Shown here: positions 1 to 5,471 of the stretch, piece after piece | How the letters are laid out: each line of letters starts with the position of its first letter | How positions within the stretch are numbered: the stretch's first letter is position 1 | From: Acidobacteriota bacterium | Lineage (GTDB): Bacteria; Acidobacteriota; UBA6911 | Assembly: GCA_023265215.1 (NCBI GenBank) | Contig: JAHFUH010000324.1 | Location: 1-6,397 of the forward strand | Length of the DNA: 6,397 nt | Direction: 5' to 3' | Position numbers and translations under genes: made by a program | Notes under the pieces: model-generated | The model's database searches: none | Seen by the model: only the letters and a program-made list of their open reading frames with translations | Told to the model about the DNA's origin: nothing

Positions 1-148
1 GCCACGTTCCATCCACCCTCGCGGATTGAAATCTTAAAGAAATCTCGTTAGCCTTTTTCTCATCCGGCATCGTGATTCTCTTTCGGATTCCGTCCGGCCA
101 AGGCAGATCAATGATCCAAACCCCACGGCTCTCACGCACATATTTCAT
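1..148 (-). CDS. Tyrosine-type integrase, N-terminal fragment cut by window edge
   Basis: The first 49 residues are visible, starting MKYVRESRGVWIIDLPWPDG; the frame stays open to base 1, so the catalytic domain lies outside the window. The pattern is a short strand ending in W-I-I-D-L, a turn containing D-G, a basic strand R-K-R-I-T, then an acidic/basic helix with E-K-K-A. This fits the small beta-sheet arm-binding domain at the N-terminus of phage and integrative-element tyrosine recombinases, which grips arm sites while a distant C-terminal domain cuts the att core. No catalytic residue (R...HxxR...Y) can be checked here. The start ATG (148-146) overlaps the stop of the upstream HTH gene as ATGA, which implies translational coupling and supports an excisionase-integrase pair. 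Another arm-type DNA-binding protein is possible but less likely. Confidence 0.7.
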   Translation of the reverse strand, partial: MKYVRESRGVWIIDLPWPDGIRKRITMPDEKKANEISLRFQSARVDGTW

Positions 149-426
149 GAGTTGCTCCCGATTTCTGGGGTTTGGGATGACTCACGCGGATGAATCTTAT
201 AACGGGGAAGGCTGTAAAGGTAAGCGTCAAGTTCATGCTTGAGGAAAAAGGGACGCTTGCCACCGACATGCGTGTATCGATTGATGATTCCCTTCGCTAC
301 CAATTCGTTAAATCCAGCCGATGAAATTTTCAGGTATGCCCGTGCTTGCTTTTGATAAAGCACTGCCGTGGTAAGCGCCGCAAGAGATTTGACGATGGGG
401 ACCAGTACCAATTCAGATTGACTCAT
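145..426 (-). CDS. Small helix-turn-helix protein, excisionase/AlpA-like
   Basis: A 93-residue protein with one recognisable domain at about residues 22-75. Helices cover the YQKQARAYLKIS and GFNELVAKGII segments. A wing-like strand with G-G-K-R-P-F-F follows, then the helix L-K-H-E-L-D-A-Y-L. This is the usual layout of the MerR-like/HTH_17 (excisionase/AlpA) DNA-binding fold, in which a KR-rich wing precedes the helix that closes the domain. The C-terminal 15 residues look disordered (S, P, E, N). Such proteins commonly bind attachment-site DNA and steer the integrase towards excision, or activate integrase transcription. The gene directly precedes the integrase with a 4-bp ATGA overlap, which agrees with that role. 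The ATG lies 6 bases after the preceding stop, with only a weak GGTGAG-like ribosome site. A plain transcriptional regulator remains possible. Confidence 0.75.
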   Translation of the reverse strand: MSQSELVLVPIVKSLAALTTAVLYQKQARAYLKISSAGFNELVAKGIINRYTHVGGKRPFFLKHELDAYLYSLPRYKIHPRESSQTPEIGSNS

Positions 427-432
427 TCAATC

Positions 433-669
433 TCACCCGCTAATTCGATTGGAGCCTTGCTGCCTACCCAAGGCAGGCCCCCCATGTTTTGGCAAATCAA
501 CATATGCTCCGATTTGCTGCCTATTATCTCTGTCCAAGCCGGTCAGAATTTGCATGTCCTGGCAAGTTCCATCCATTTCTGGAGGCTTCTTCATCCCTGT
601 GTGTGTGCCGGGTACTGACCAGCGAATGGCTTCTAATGGTTTACCTCTGTGGTCTCTATTTTTGCTCAT
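433..669 (-). CDS. Hypothetical small protein, 78 residues
   Basis: I do not recognise this protein. It begins M-S-K-N-R-D-H-R-G-K-P-L-E, has two cysteine-free termini and a single Cys near the middle, and ends in a Gly/Gln/Arg-rich tail. Two short repeats, D-N-R-Q-Q-I-G and A-L-G-R-Q-Q-G, are encoded by a 10-bp direct DNA repeat. The start overlaps the end of the upstream gene by 14 bases and the stop lies 6 bases before the HTH gene, so it fills the operon exactly. That is the main argument for it being real. The ribosome site for this ATG is poor. An internal ATG (M-K-K-P-P-E) preceded closely by AGGG is an alternative. Several plus-strand frames are also open across this stretch and the DNA contains inverted repeats, so a non-coding regulatory role cannot be excluded. 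Confidence 0.5.
   Translation of the reverse strand: MSKNRDHRGKPLEAIRWSVPGTHTGMKKPPEMDGTCQDMQILTGLDRDNRQQIGAYVDLPKHGGPALGRQQGSNRISG
457..523. repeat. Direct 10-bp repeat with adjacent small hairpins upstream of the HTH and integrase genes
   Basis: TTGCTGCCTA occurs at 457-466 and again at 514-523. The first copy overlaps a hairpin CTGCCT-ACCCA-AGGCAG (460-476), and the second overlaps an inverted repeat GCAAATC (492-498) / GATTTGC (511-517). All lie inside the short hypothetical gene. Clustering of repeats just upstream of an excisionase-like gene could mark binding sites for recombination or regulatory proteins, but chance and the repeated protein segments R-Q-Q could also explain it. Confidence 0.4.
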
Positions 670-1210
670 GGCTTGTAGTGCCTATCGGGAATACCTGGTT
701 AGGTGAGAGAAAACGGATCTTGCCTACAGCTTCGACCATTACGCGTTTTTCAAATACCTGTAGCAACATGCCTCTACCAGATGGGATCTGAACTTCTTGA
801 CCCAAGAGAGGGAAGAGGCGGGCATAGCGCATTCCCATGAGCTTCTCCGATTCAATGCACTCTGGCGGCCAATCAGATTCGATTGTCGGAAAGGCCGGAT
901 CATTTGAGGCCGCTTCATCATTCGCTGACTTCTTCTCTTGATGAGATTCGGACGCTATTCCATGGCGGTGCTCAACCTCAAAGGGACGGTTTTTGACAGT
1001 TTTGTCAGTTCGTTGAATCCTTACTAATGCTACAGAAGGGATCAAATCCTCACTTCGATCTCCTGGATTTATACCCTTATTTCCCCAAAAAGTGTTATTT
1101 GAAGGACTGACAGAACTGACAAAAGCAGTCTCTTTGAGAGAAGCAGCTCGTAACCTCTTGCCCTTTGAATCTTCCGGCCAGTCCATCCACTTTGATTTAA
1201 AGGAACTCAT
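656..1210 (-). CDS. Hypothetical hydrophilic protein following the primase-helicase, 184 residues
   Basis: No family is recognised with confidence. The first 110 residues are polar and low in hydrophobics (many S, K, N, E), so probably disordered; they include the segments A-F-V-S-S-V-S-P and R-T-D-K-T-V-K. The last 70 residues look folded: a short helix E-C-I-E-S-E-K-L-M, then strands around L-G-Q-E-V-Q-I-P-S and R-V-M-V-E-A-V-G-K-I-R-F, resembling a small beta-barrel or SH3-like unit. The start ATG overlaps the stop of the primase-helicase gene (ATGA) and has GAGAGG nine bases upstream, so it is translationally coupled to the replication protein and probably acts with it. The DNA encoding the disordered part carries the TGACA/TGTCA repeats at 994-1124, so the sequence here may be constrained as DNA as well as protein. 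No transmembrane segment or signal peptide is seen. Confidence 0.75.
   Translation of the reverse strand: MSSFKSKWMDWPEDSKGKRLRAASLKETAFVSSVSPSNNTFWGNKGINPGDRSEDLIPSVALVRIQRTDKTVKNRPFEVEHRHGIASESHQEKKSANDEAASNDPAFPTIESDWPPECIESEKLMGMRYARLFPLLGQEVQIPSGRGMLLQVFEKRVMVEAVGKIRFLSPNQVFPIGTTSHEQK
994..1124. repeat. TGACA/TGTCA motif cluster with a 12-bp inverted core inside the 184-residue gene
   Basis: TTTTGTCAGTTC at 1000-1011 recurs exactly in reverse complement as GAACTGACAAAA at 1113-1124. Each copy has a second TGACA half-site whose start lies nine bases from the core's half-site: TGACA at 994 and TGTCA at 1003; TGACA at 1108 and TGACA at 1117. Pair one is a small palindrome (TGACA-GTTT-TGTCA); pair two is a direct repeat (ACTGACA twice). 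The 101 bases between the cores are moderately AT-rich. The pattern suggests a protein-binding or replication-initiation site within coding DNA, though encoding similar T-D-K / F-V-S-S-V-S segments also contributes. Confidence 0.5.
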
Positions 1211-3681
1211 TCGCTCTTACCTCTCAGATCTGGATGCAGCCGCACGATATCAGTGGGTCTGCCGCCAGTTTCGATGCTCTTCACCCTCGCCCAACCGCAC
1301 TCCTCGAGAACCGCTAAGCCGGCATATACGACTTCTTTGGTCTGTAGGAAGCTCCATTCATTCCGATAGATGTTGCGTATCTGGTCGCCATCTTTAATCT
1401 TATTTTTGCTGATTTTATCTGCCAAAGCATGGGCAGCCCGTAGATCCGGCCGCATTGCCACCGCATAGATCTTACGCGCATGCTGTTCTAAAAACTCACA
1501 CCAAGCGGCTGCCAGCTTCGTGGCGGCAAGCGGTATGGGGCCAGGTGGAATTAATCCGGCCGAAACATCGATCAGATGGAATAGAAGCGCCAAGCTCGGC
1601 ATGAGGGAACGATATTTTGCCAGGTGAGATTCGAAAGCCTCGCAACCGATATCACTGGCGCGTAATCGCATTTCGAGCTCCGATCGCCAGGAGTCAAATA
1701 GATCCTGTGCTTCATTGGAGAAGTGGAGATATGGGATATCTGCGGTTTCATCAATGCAGGCTCCGAATTCAGCGGGATTCAACCTATCCAAACTCTCAAA
1801 TATACGGTAAGCGCAATTTTTGGCTTCCTTGTTTGGCACTCGGTCAACATTAGCCCATTCGACCTTTTCAGGGTAAACCGCTAACTGGAATCTTTGTAGC
1901 ATTCCATCGTCGCCGACGCCTCCCTGGATAGCATCAGATACAAGTTTTTCCAACTTTGCCGGCTGAATGCCGCCAAACACCGAAAGGCACAATGCGGGTG
2001 TGTCAATGGTCCCCCGACCGATGCGATCAACGGTGTGATGTCCGCCTCCCTCCCAGGTTTCAAGATAAAATTCTCTGTCTCCTTCCCTCCCATGCTTATC
2101 TAACGATCTCATCCATCCCGATAACTCATCACGATACAAGAGCATCCCCCGTGGATTCTCCTTGAGAAGCACTCCAAGCTTCTCCACAGTTGGATCGTTT
2201 GTAAAATAGCGCGGCTCTTTTAAATCAAGGCCACCGCCCTTAAGCAGGAATTCAGCAAGATCCTTCTCAAGTTCTGGAAGAAGCGTAAGATTGCTTTCCT
2301 TGATGGCTTTTGTAATTTTATCCCTGATGTTTTTGGTCTGCGCTTCGTGGATTTCTCTTTTTGCGGCGATATGAGGCGATTGCTGTTCAAATTCTTTTGT
2401 GGCTCGATCCGCGAGCCATTTCACTGGCTTAATCCCTTCTTTTTCTCGCGCAGTTTTCAGCATGCCAGGCCGGTCAACATCCATGCCCCAGAGGTTTGGA
2501 ATTACTAACCAATCGTCGTATCTCTTTGGTTTAATCCCAATTTGCCGGCCTACAACCATGGACAAGCCACAAATGGCCGGAGCTGCTACTGATTCAAGCT
2601 GCACGGACATACGTTCTGCGACATCCGAGAGCCAGGGTTGGAAAGGCTCTGGAATCATGTCTAGCGGAAGTGCAGGTGCCGTTGGAAGCAATGGTGGTAG
2701 GTCGGCCCGATCTGGCCAGGGGTGTTCCTCGGATGCATAGACATGATGATCTTCTCCGTAACCAGTGGATGCCAAAGCCGCCGCAGCCGCGCTGAAATGT
2801 CCATTGTGATTTAGCAAGGCAAAGGCTGTGAATTTTGTGTATCCGGTATACGCTTCAAAAGGGGAAGCATTCGAGCTGAAAACGTATAATAGGTCAAGCC
2901 CCAGGTGATTCGTTGTGGCAGATATGCCTGGCGCTGGTTTCCCCGGCCTTCGCCAATATGTTGTTTCTCCCTTCTGGTAGACCTTAACCCAGGTATGTGG
3001 AGAAAGGATGTTGTCCCATGTTTCTTTTTTCTTGAACCGATCTCCGGGGCGTTCAGAGCCCTGATAGTTTGTAGCCTTTGTTTCTTTGTTCGTCTTTATG
3101 GCTTCATTCAGGGCTTTCGCGGTTTGTAGTAGAAAGTGGCGCTCTGCCCGATTGATTATTGGAATAGTCGTCAGATCGCCCTGCAGGAGTTCGTAGGATT
3201 TTTTCAGAGGGTGACATTCTGGAGGACATCCAACTGTTAGCGCATACCCCCCTTCGCCCCGCGTTTCTATCAGTGTTTCCAGGGAACCATCATTGAGAGG
3301 CCGCATAGCGAGTTTTTGGTTTCCTTCAACGCCCTCTTTGCAGCGATAGGGAACATGCCGTCCATTCGATGGAGTCCCAACGACCGGCAATTTATCAATA
3401 AGGTTTTTTTGGCCTTGTTGTCTAACCAACTCAACCCATGATTCGTAGGACGCCAGATTGTCAAAATCGATGACCTCAAGATTCCCACTCACAGCACCTG
3501 TGACAAGTGCAATTCCATAATTTGATTTGACATTGAACCATCGGCGGAGTGTATCGGAGTCAGCGATAGTAGATTGAAATTCTTTCCAGCTTATGGGTGG
3601 GGCTTTGGATCCATTATGGAGAATGGGAATTATGCTCAAACCTGAACGCGCGAGCATATTAGCCCTCTCTAAGATGTCCAC
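1207..3681 (-). CDS. Bifunctional DNA primase/polymerase fused to DUF3987 helicase-like ATPase
   Basis: An 824-residue replication protein. Residues 1-190 form a prim-pol (archaeo-eukaryotic primase) domain. Visible catalytic motifs are D72-x-D74 in E-V-I-D-F-D, H109 in S-N-G-R-H-V and E139 in L-I-E-T-R-G-E-G-G, the metal- and nucleotide-binding residues of the family. Residues about 220-310 match the linker module often found after it (Y-W-R-R-P-G-K, then F-S-S, F-A-L-L-N-H, ending G-Y-G). Residues 340-735 are a DUF3987 RecA-like domain with a P-loop variant D-R-P-G-M-L-K-T (403-410), Walker B M-L-L-Y-R-D-E-L (513-520), a sensor strand near 563-571 and a candidate arginine finger at R597. 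Residues 755-815 look like a winged helix ending G-G-R-P-T-D. The start is GTG with GAGGAG five bases upstream. It should prime and unwind the element's own DNA. Length and domain order are typical of plasmid, phage-satellite and integrative-element replication proteins. Confidence 0.92.
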   Translation of the reverse strand: MDILERANMLARSGLSIIPILHNGSKAPPISWKEFQSTIADSDTLRRWFNVKSNYGIALVTGAVSGNLEVIDFDNLASYESWVELVRQQGQKNLIDKLPVVGTPSNGRHVPYRCKEGVEGNQKLAMRPLNDGSLETLIETRGEGGYALTVGCPPECHPLKKSYELLQGDLTTIPIINRAERHFLLQTAKALNEAIKTNKETKATNYQGSERPGDRFKKKETWDNILSPHTWVKVYQKGETTYWRRPGKPAPGISATTNHLGLDLLYVFSSNASPFEAYTGYTKFTAFALLNHNGHFSAAAAALASTGYGEDHHVYASEEHPWPDRADLPPLLPTAPALPLDMIPEPFQPWLSDVAERMSVQLESVAAPAICGLSMVVGRQIGIKPKRYDDWLVIPNLWGMDVDRPGMLKTAREKEGIKPVKWLADRATKEFEQQSPHIAAKREIHEAQTKNIRDKITKAIKESNLTLLPELEKDLAEFLLKGGGLDLKEPRYFTNDPTVEKLGVLLKENPRGMLLYRDELSGWMRSLDKHGREGDREFYLETWEGGGHHTVDRIGRGTIDTPALCLSVFGGIQPAKLEKLVSDAIQGGVGDDGMLQRFQLAVYPEKVEWANVDRVPNKEAKNCAYRIFESLDRLNPAEFGACIDETADIPYLHFSNEAQDLFDSWRSELEMRLRASDIGCEAFESHLAKYRSLMPSLALLFHLIDVSAGLIPPGPIPLAATKLAAAWCEFLEQHARKIYAVAMRPDLRAAHALADKISKNKIKDGDQIRNIYRNEWSFLQTKEVVYAGLAVLEECGWARVKSIETGGRPTDIVRLHPDLRGKSE

Positions 3682-3686
3682 TTAAT

Positions 3687-3692
3687 CTCCTC
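3687..3692 (-). promoter_or_regulatory. Ribosome binding site GAGGAG that fixes the GTG start of the primase-helicase
   Basis: On the minus strand GAGGAG is followed by ATTAA and then GTG at 3681-3679. The five-base spacing makes this non-ATG codon the clear start; the next in-frame ATG (residue 9) has no comparable site. Confidence 0.8.
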
Positions 3693-3712
3693 ATTCTCAT
3701 ATATGCTAAGGA

Positions 3713-3979
3713 TTAGGAATTGGCGTACAGACGGCTTTTCAGATCCCTAATCGCATGCACAAAATTCCGGATAGGTCCCGGGGAAAAAAATTCCTCTACT
3801 GCCTGTTCCAAAGCCGGAGTTCTATTGAAGATGAAAGTAGCGATTTTGCCGTTCCGCGCGATGTCGATAATCTCGAAGCCGGAGCCGGATAGATGGCATG
3901 TTAGGTAGAAATCCCGTGTGGGATATAAATTGCCATTGTGGGGGAACGAAGATTCCATATTGCCGTTTTTCATCCTCAT
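3713..3979 (-). CDS. DUF5659-like small protein
   Basis: An 88-residue protein whose residues 22-86 fit the DUF5659 pattern. A first strand-helix with F-Y-L-T-C-H-L is followed by G-F-E-I-I-D-I, a turn with R-N-G-K, the strand A-T-F-I-F, the helix L-E-Q-A-V-E-E-F-F, and a terminal helix F-V-H-A-I-R-D-L-K-S-R-L-Y. The function of this family is not established; members are known to sit near replication and recombination genes of mobile elements, and here the gene lies 31 bases upstream of the primase-helicase. A role as a small DNA-binding or replication accessory protein is inference only. The start is unsure: ATG codons occur at residues 1, 3 and 8 and none has a strong ribosome site, and the first 20 residues are outside the conserved core. 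The 68-base gap upstream is AT-rich and may hold a promoter. Confidence 0.72.
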   Translation of the reverse strand: MRMKNGNMESSFPHNGNLYPTRDFYLTCHLSGSGFEIIDIARNGKIATFIFNRTPALEQAVEEFFSPGPIRNFVHAIRDLKSRLYANS

Positions 3980-4020
3980 CTTTTAACAGCAAAATGATAA
4001 CCCTCAATAATCGGATAAAG

Positions 4021-4036
4021 CTATTGATATATATAG
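4021..4036. promoter_or_regulatory. AT-rich imperfect palindrome in the gap before the DUF5659 gene, possible promoter/operator
   Basis: CTATTGATATATATAG matches its own reverse complement at 12 of 16 positions and lies in a 68-base intergenic gap (3980-4047), one of the two largest in the window. The minus strand reads TATATATAT here, which could serve as a -10 region, but I cannot pair it with a convincing -35 hexamer. It is a candidate regulatory site only, and would allow the replication genes to be expressed apart from the genes to the right. Confidence 0.25.
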
Positions 4037-4047
4037 AGTTATGACGA

Positions 4048-4755
4048 TTATGGGTTAGTGAATTTGGCGTTTTTTACTAACCCGTTTGTAGGATGGAGAA
4101 TCAATGAGCTTTCTCTTCGTGCTTGATTCAAGATGTGTTTCAGTTGGTTCTTTCCCGGCTTATTCGGATGCGTGAGGTTGATAACCTCCCGGGCACTTTC
4201 CGATGGTGTTACGATATGGAAGGAGTTGGGCAAACCGTGGCGTTTTCTAAAATCCTGCATCAGCTTTATGCGCTCTTTTGCGCCAGTAGCTTTAATCTTC
4301 TTGAGCTCGGTCAAGATTAAATTGTAGATCTCCAGGATCCCCTGTCGAAAAATTACTGCCTCTGGCGAGTCGCTCGCACGAAGCCTTTTGAAAAATATCA
4401 AATCATATGATGGCATTAAACTTTTGAAGATTGAATAATAGGAATGCTTACACCACAACCGGGCTTCTGTCCTCATGCTCGGGTTCCAGTAAATACGACG
4501 AAGTGTCCCAACATACTTTCTAAATACATCCAGCTTGAAAGCATCCTCTGCGAGGTAATTCACTGCTAAGTAACAATAAAGATGAGCATTTTTCAGGCTA
4601 TCTTCCGTCCACTCTTCTTGCTGAAGCCTATCCATGTCTGCATTCGCGAGGTCTGCAAACCCCCTTAAAAAATTCGCATAATCCCTACTGTCGACAGAAA
4701 CTTTTGTTTGTTCTTCATGCTGACCATTCCCATCAATTTCCATATTCATATTCAT
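4048..4755 (-). CDS. Hypothetical mostly helical protein, 235 residues
   Basis: I do not recognise a family. The N-terminus is M-N-M-N-M-E followed by a polar, Gln/Glu-rich stretch to about residue 20. Residues 25-165 are predicted by eye to be largely alpha-helical, with aromatic-rich segments (A-H-L-Y-C-Y-L-A-V-N-Y, H-S-Y-Y-S-I-F-K-S-L and Y-D-L-I-F-F-K-R-L). The C-terminal 70 residues are basic (many K, R, N, H), consistent with nucleic-acid contact. There is no signal peptide, convincing membrane segment, or Cys/His cluster for metal. The start is well supported: GGAGG at 4767-4763, then seven bases, then ATG; the two further ATGs at codons 3 and 5 are less well placed. The gene stands between the zinc-ribbon gene (68-base gap) and the DUF5659 gene (68-base gap), in the same direction. 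Its role in the element is unknown. Confidence 0.8.
   Translation of the reverse strand: MNMNMEIDGNGQHEEQTKVSVDSRDYANFLRGFADLANADMDRLQQEEWTEDSLKNAHLYCYLAVNYLAEDAFKLDVFRKYVGTLRRIYWNPSMRTEARLWCKHSYYSIFKSLMPSYDLIFFKRLRASDSPEAVIFRQGILEIYNLILTELKKIKATGAKERIKLMQDFRKRHGLPNSFHIVTPSESAREVINLTHPNKPGKNQLKHILNQARRESSLILHPTNGLVKNAKFTNP
4052..4083. repeat. Perfect 8-bp inverted repeat at the 3' end of the 235-residue gene
   Basis: GGGTTAGT (4052-4059) and ACTAACCC (4076-4083) are exact reverse complements separated by 16 bases. The repeat covers the last codons of the gene and ends one base short of its stop codon. In RNA it would form a stable stem with a large loop. Neither strand has a clean T-run directly after the stem, so it is not a classic intrinsic terminator. 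An mRNA 3' stabiliser, attenuator or protein-binding site is possible. Confidence 0.5.
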
Positions 4756-4762
4756 TTCCTTT

Positions 4763-4767
4763 CCTCC
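4763..4767 (-). promoter_or_regulatory. Ribosome binding site GGAGG for the 235-residue gene
   Basis: Minus strand GGAGG followed by AAAGGAA and ATG at 4755. The seven-base spacing selects the first of three closely spaced in-frame ATG codons. Confidence 0.75.
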
Positions 4768-4823
4768 GAACGTGATAGTTTGCGAAAGGCGTCACATTAC
4801 TTCATCGGAAGAAGTTAGCCGAT

Positions 4824-5471
4824 TCAACGGTTACCGATGATCAAGCTCACATTCCTATAGCGGCGCCTCACTCCCGAGAAGCGCCGGCCGCTACCTTTGG
4901 GTCTTGCCCGCTGTGTGAGAATAAATATCTGACCTTCTATGAAATTGATCTCTTCGACAACTCTTTTGGTCCGTTTCCGGAGAAAAAGTTTGTCTTGGCG
5001 TCGGATTAGTCTCCTGAGTGGTTTCACTATTCGGTGAAACCATTTTGTTTTCCCTGAATTTTGGGATAAATAGCGCAGTTGTTGGCAAGCCCTACATTTC
5101 GCCCCGCTGTCGGAATCTCGATGATGGAGGTACAGCCGTCGCACACGCCGACCACAGCCGCAGAGGAGCCAAACTCGAGCAATGTCAGACGTTCCACTGG
5201 ATCTCCAGGATTGTTGGTATCGTTCAGCACATAATGTGATTTCATAGTGCCTGTTCTCATGTCGGATTCTAAATGCTCGTTCTCGTTCCGCTAAGCCAAG
5301 CAATTCCTTGCGCTTAAAACGATTTCTTATGTCTGACATGGAAATACTCTCGCATTCTTCAACAAGAGTACGCCGCGGATATGAGAAAATATTCTCGTCC
5401 CCGCGCCTCTCGCTGTGGGACCTTCCGGCGAAATTTCCTGAAAGAAATTTATTTTCCGCGTTGTCCGACAC
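4824..5471 (-). CDS. Small basic protein with zinc-ribbon-like CxC...CxxC motif
   Basis: Numbered from an ATG at 5477, the frame has 217 residues; I place the start at the GTG of codon 3 because GGAGG sits six bases upstream of it and directly abuts the ATG. The centre reads L-L-C-G-C-G-R-R-V-R-R-L-Y, then after about 15 residues C-R-A-C-Q-Q-L-R-Y-L-S-Q, giving cysteines 106, 108, 128 and 131. This resembles a zinc-binding domain seen in many integrative-element proteins of unknown function, with C-x-x-C...LY...C-R-x-C-x-x-L-x-Y. The first pair here is C-x-C, one residue shorter than I would expect. The rest is very rich in Arg and Lys, including a long basic C-terminal helix region, so DNA or RNA binding is likely. 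A later start at M47 (M-S-D-I-R-N) also has a GAGAG-like site. The gene overlaps the end of the RHH gene. Confidence 0.78.
   Translation of the reverse strand: MSDNAENKFLSGNFAGRSHSERRGDENIFSYPRRTLVEECESISMSDIRNRFKRKELLGLAERERAFRIRHENRHYEITLCAERYQQSWRSSGTSDIARVWLLCGCGRRVRRLYLHHRDSDSGAKCRACQQLRYLSQNSGKTKWFHRIVKPLRRLIRRQDKLFLRKRTKRVVEEINFIEGQIFILTQRARPKGSGRRFSGVRRRYRNVSLIIGNR

Noticed and set aside
1..60. Possible attachment-site core or element boundary at the left edge.
   Set aside because: The bases lie inside the continuing integrase frame; no tRNA end or flanking repeat is seen. The terminus must be further left.
346..791. Three overlapping open frames on the plus strand (about 85-100 codons).
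   Set aside because: They run opposite to every credible gene, have no recognisable domains, and overlap one another. The excisionase-like gene, the short hypothetical gene and the coupled 184-residue gene explain the same DNA better.
2399..2740. A plus-strand open frame of 113 codons opposite the primase-helicase.
   Set aside because: It is antisense to the conserved DUF3987 P-loop region, is rich in Ser/Gly as expected from the reverse of that coding sequence, and shows no domain.
3980..4047. A defined sigma-70 promoter for the replication genes.
   Set aside because: TATATA- and TTGAGG-like hexamers are present, but none pair at a suitable 16-18 base spacing with good matches. Only a weak regulatory candidate was kept.
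4756..4823. Possible terminator in the gap after the zinc-ribbon gene (AACGTGA ... TCACATT).
   Set aside because: The stem has a mismatch and a long loop, and no T-run follows on the minus strand.
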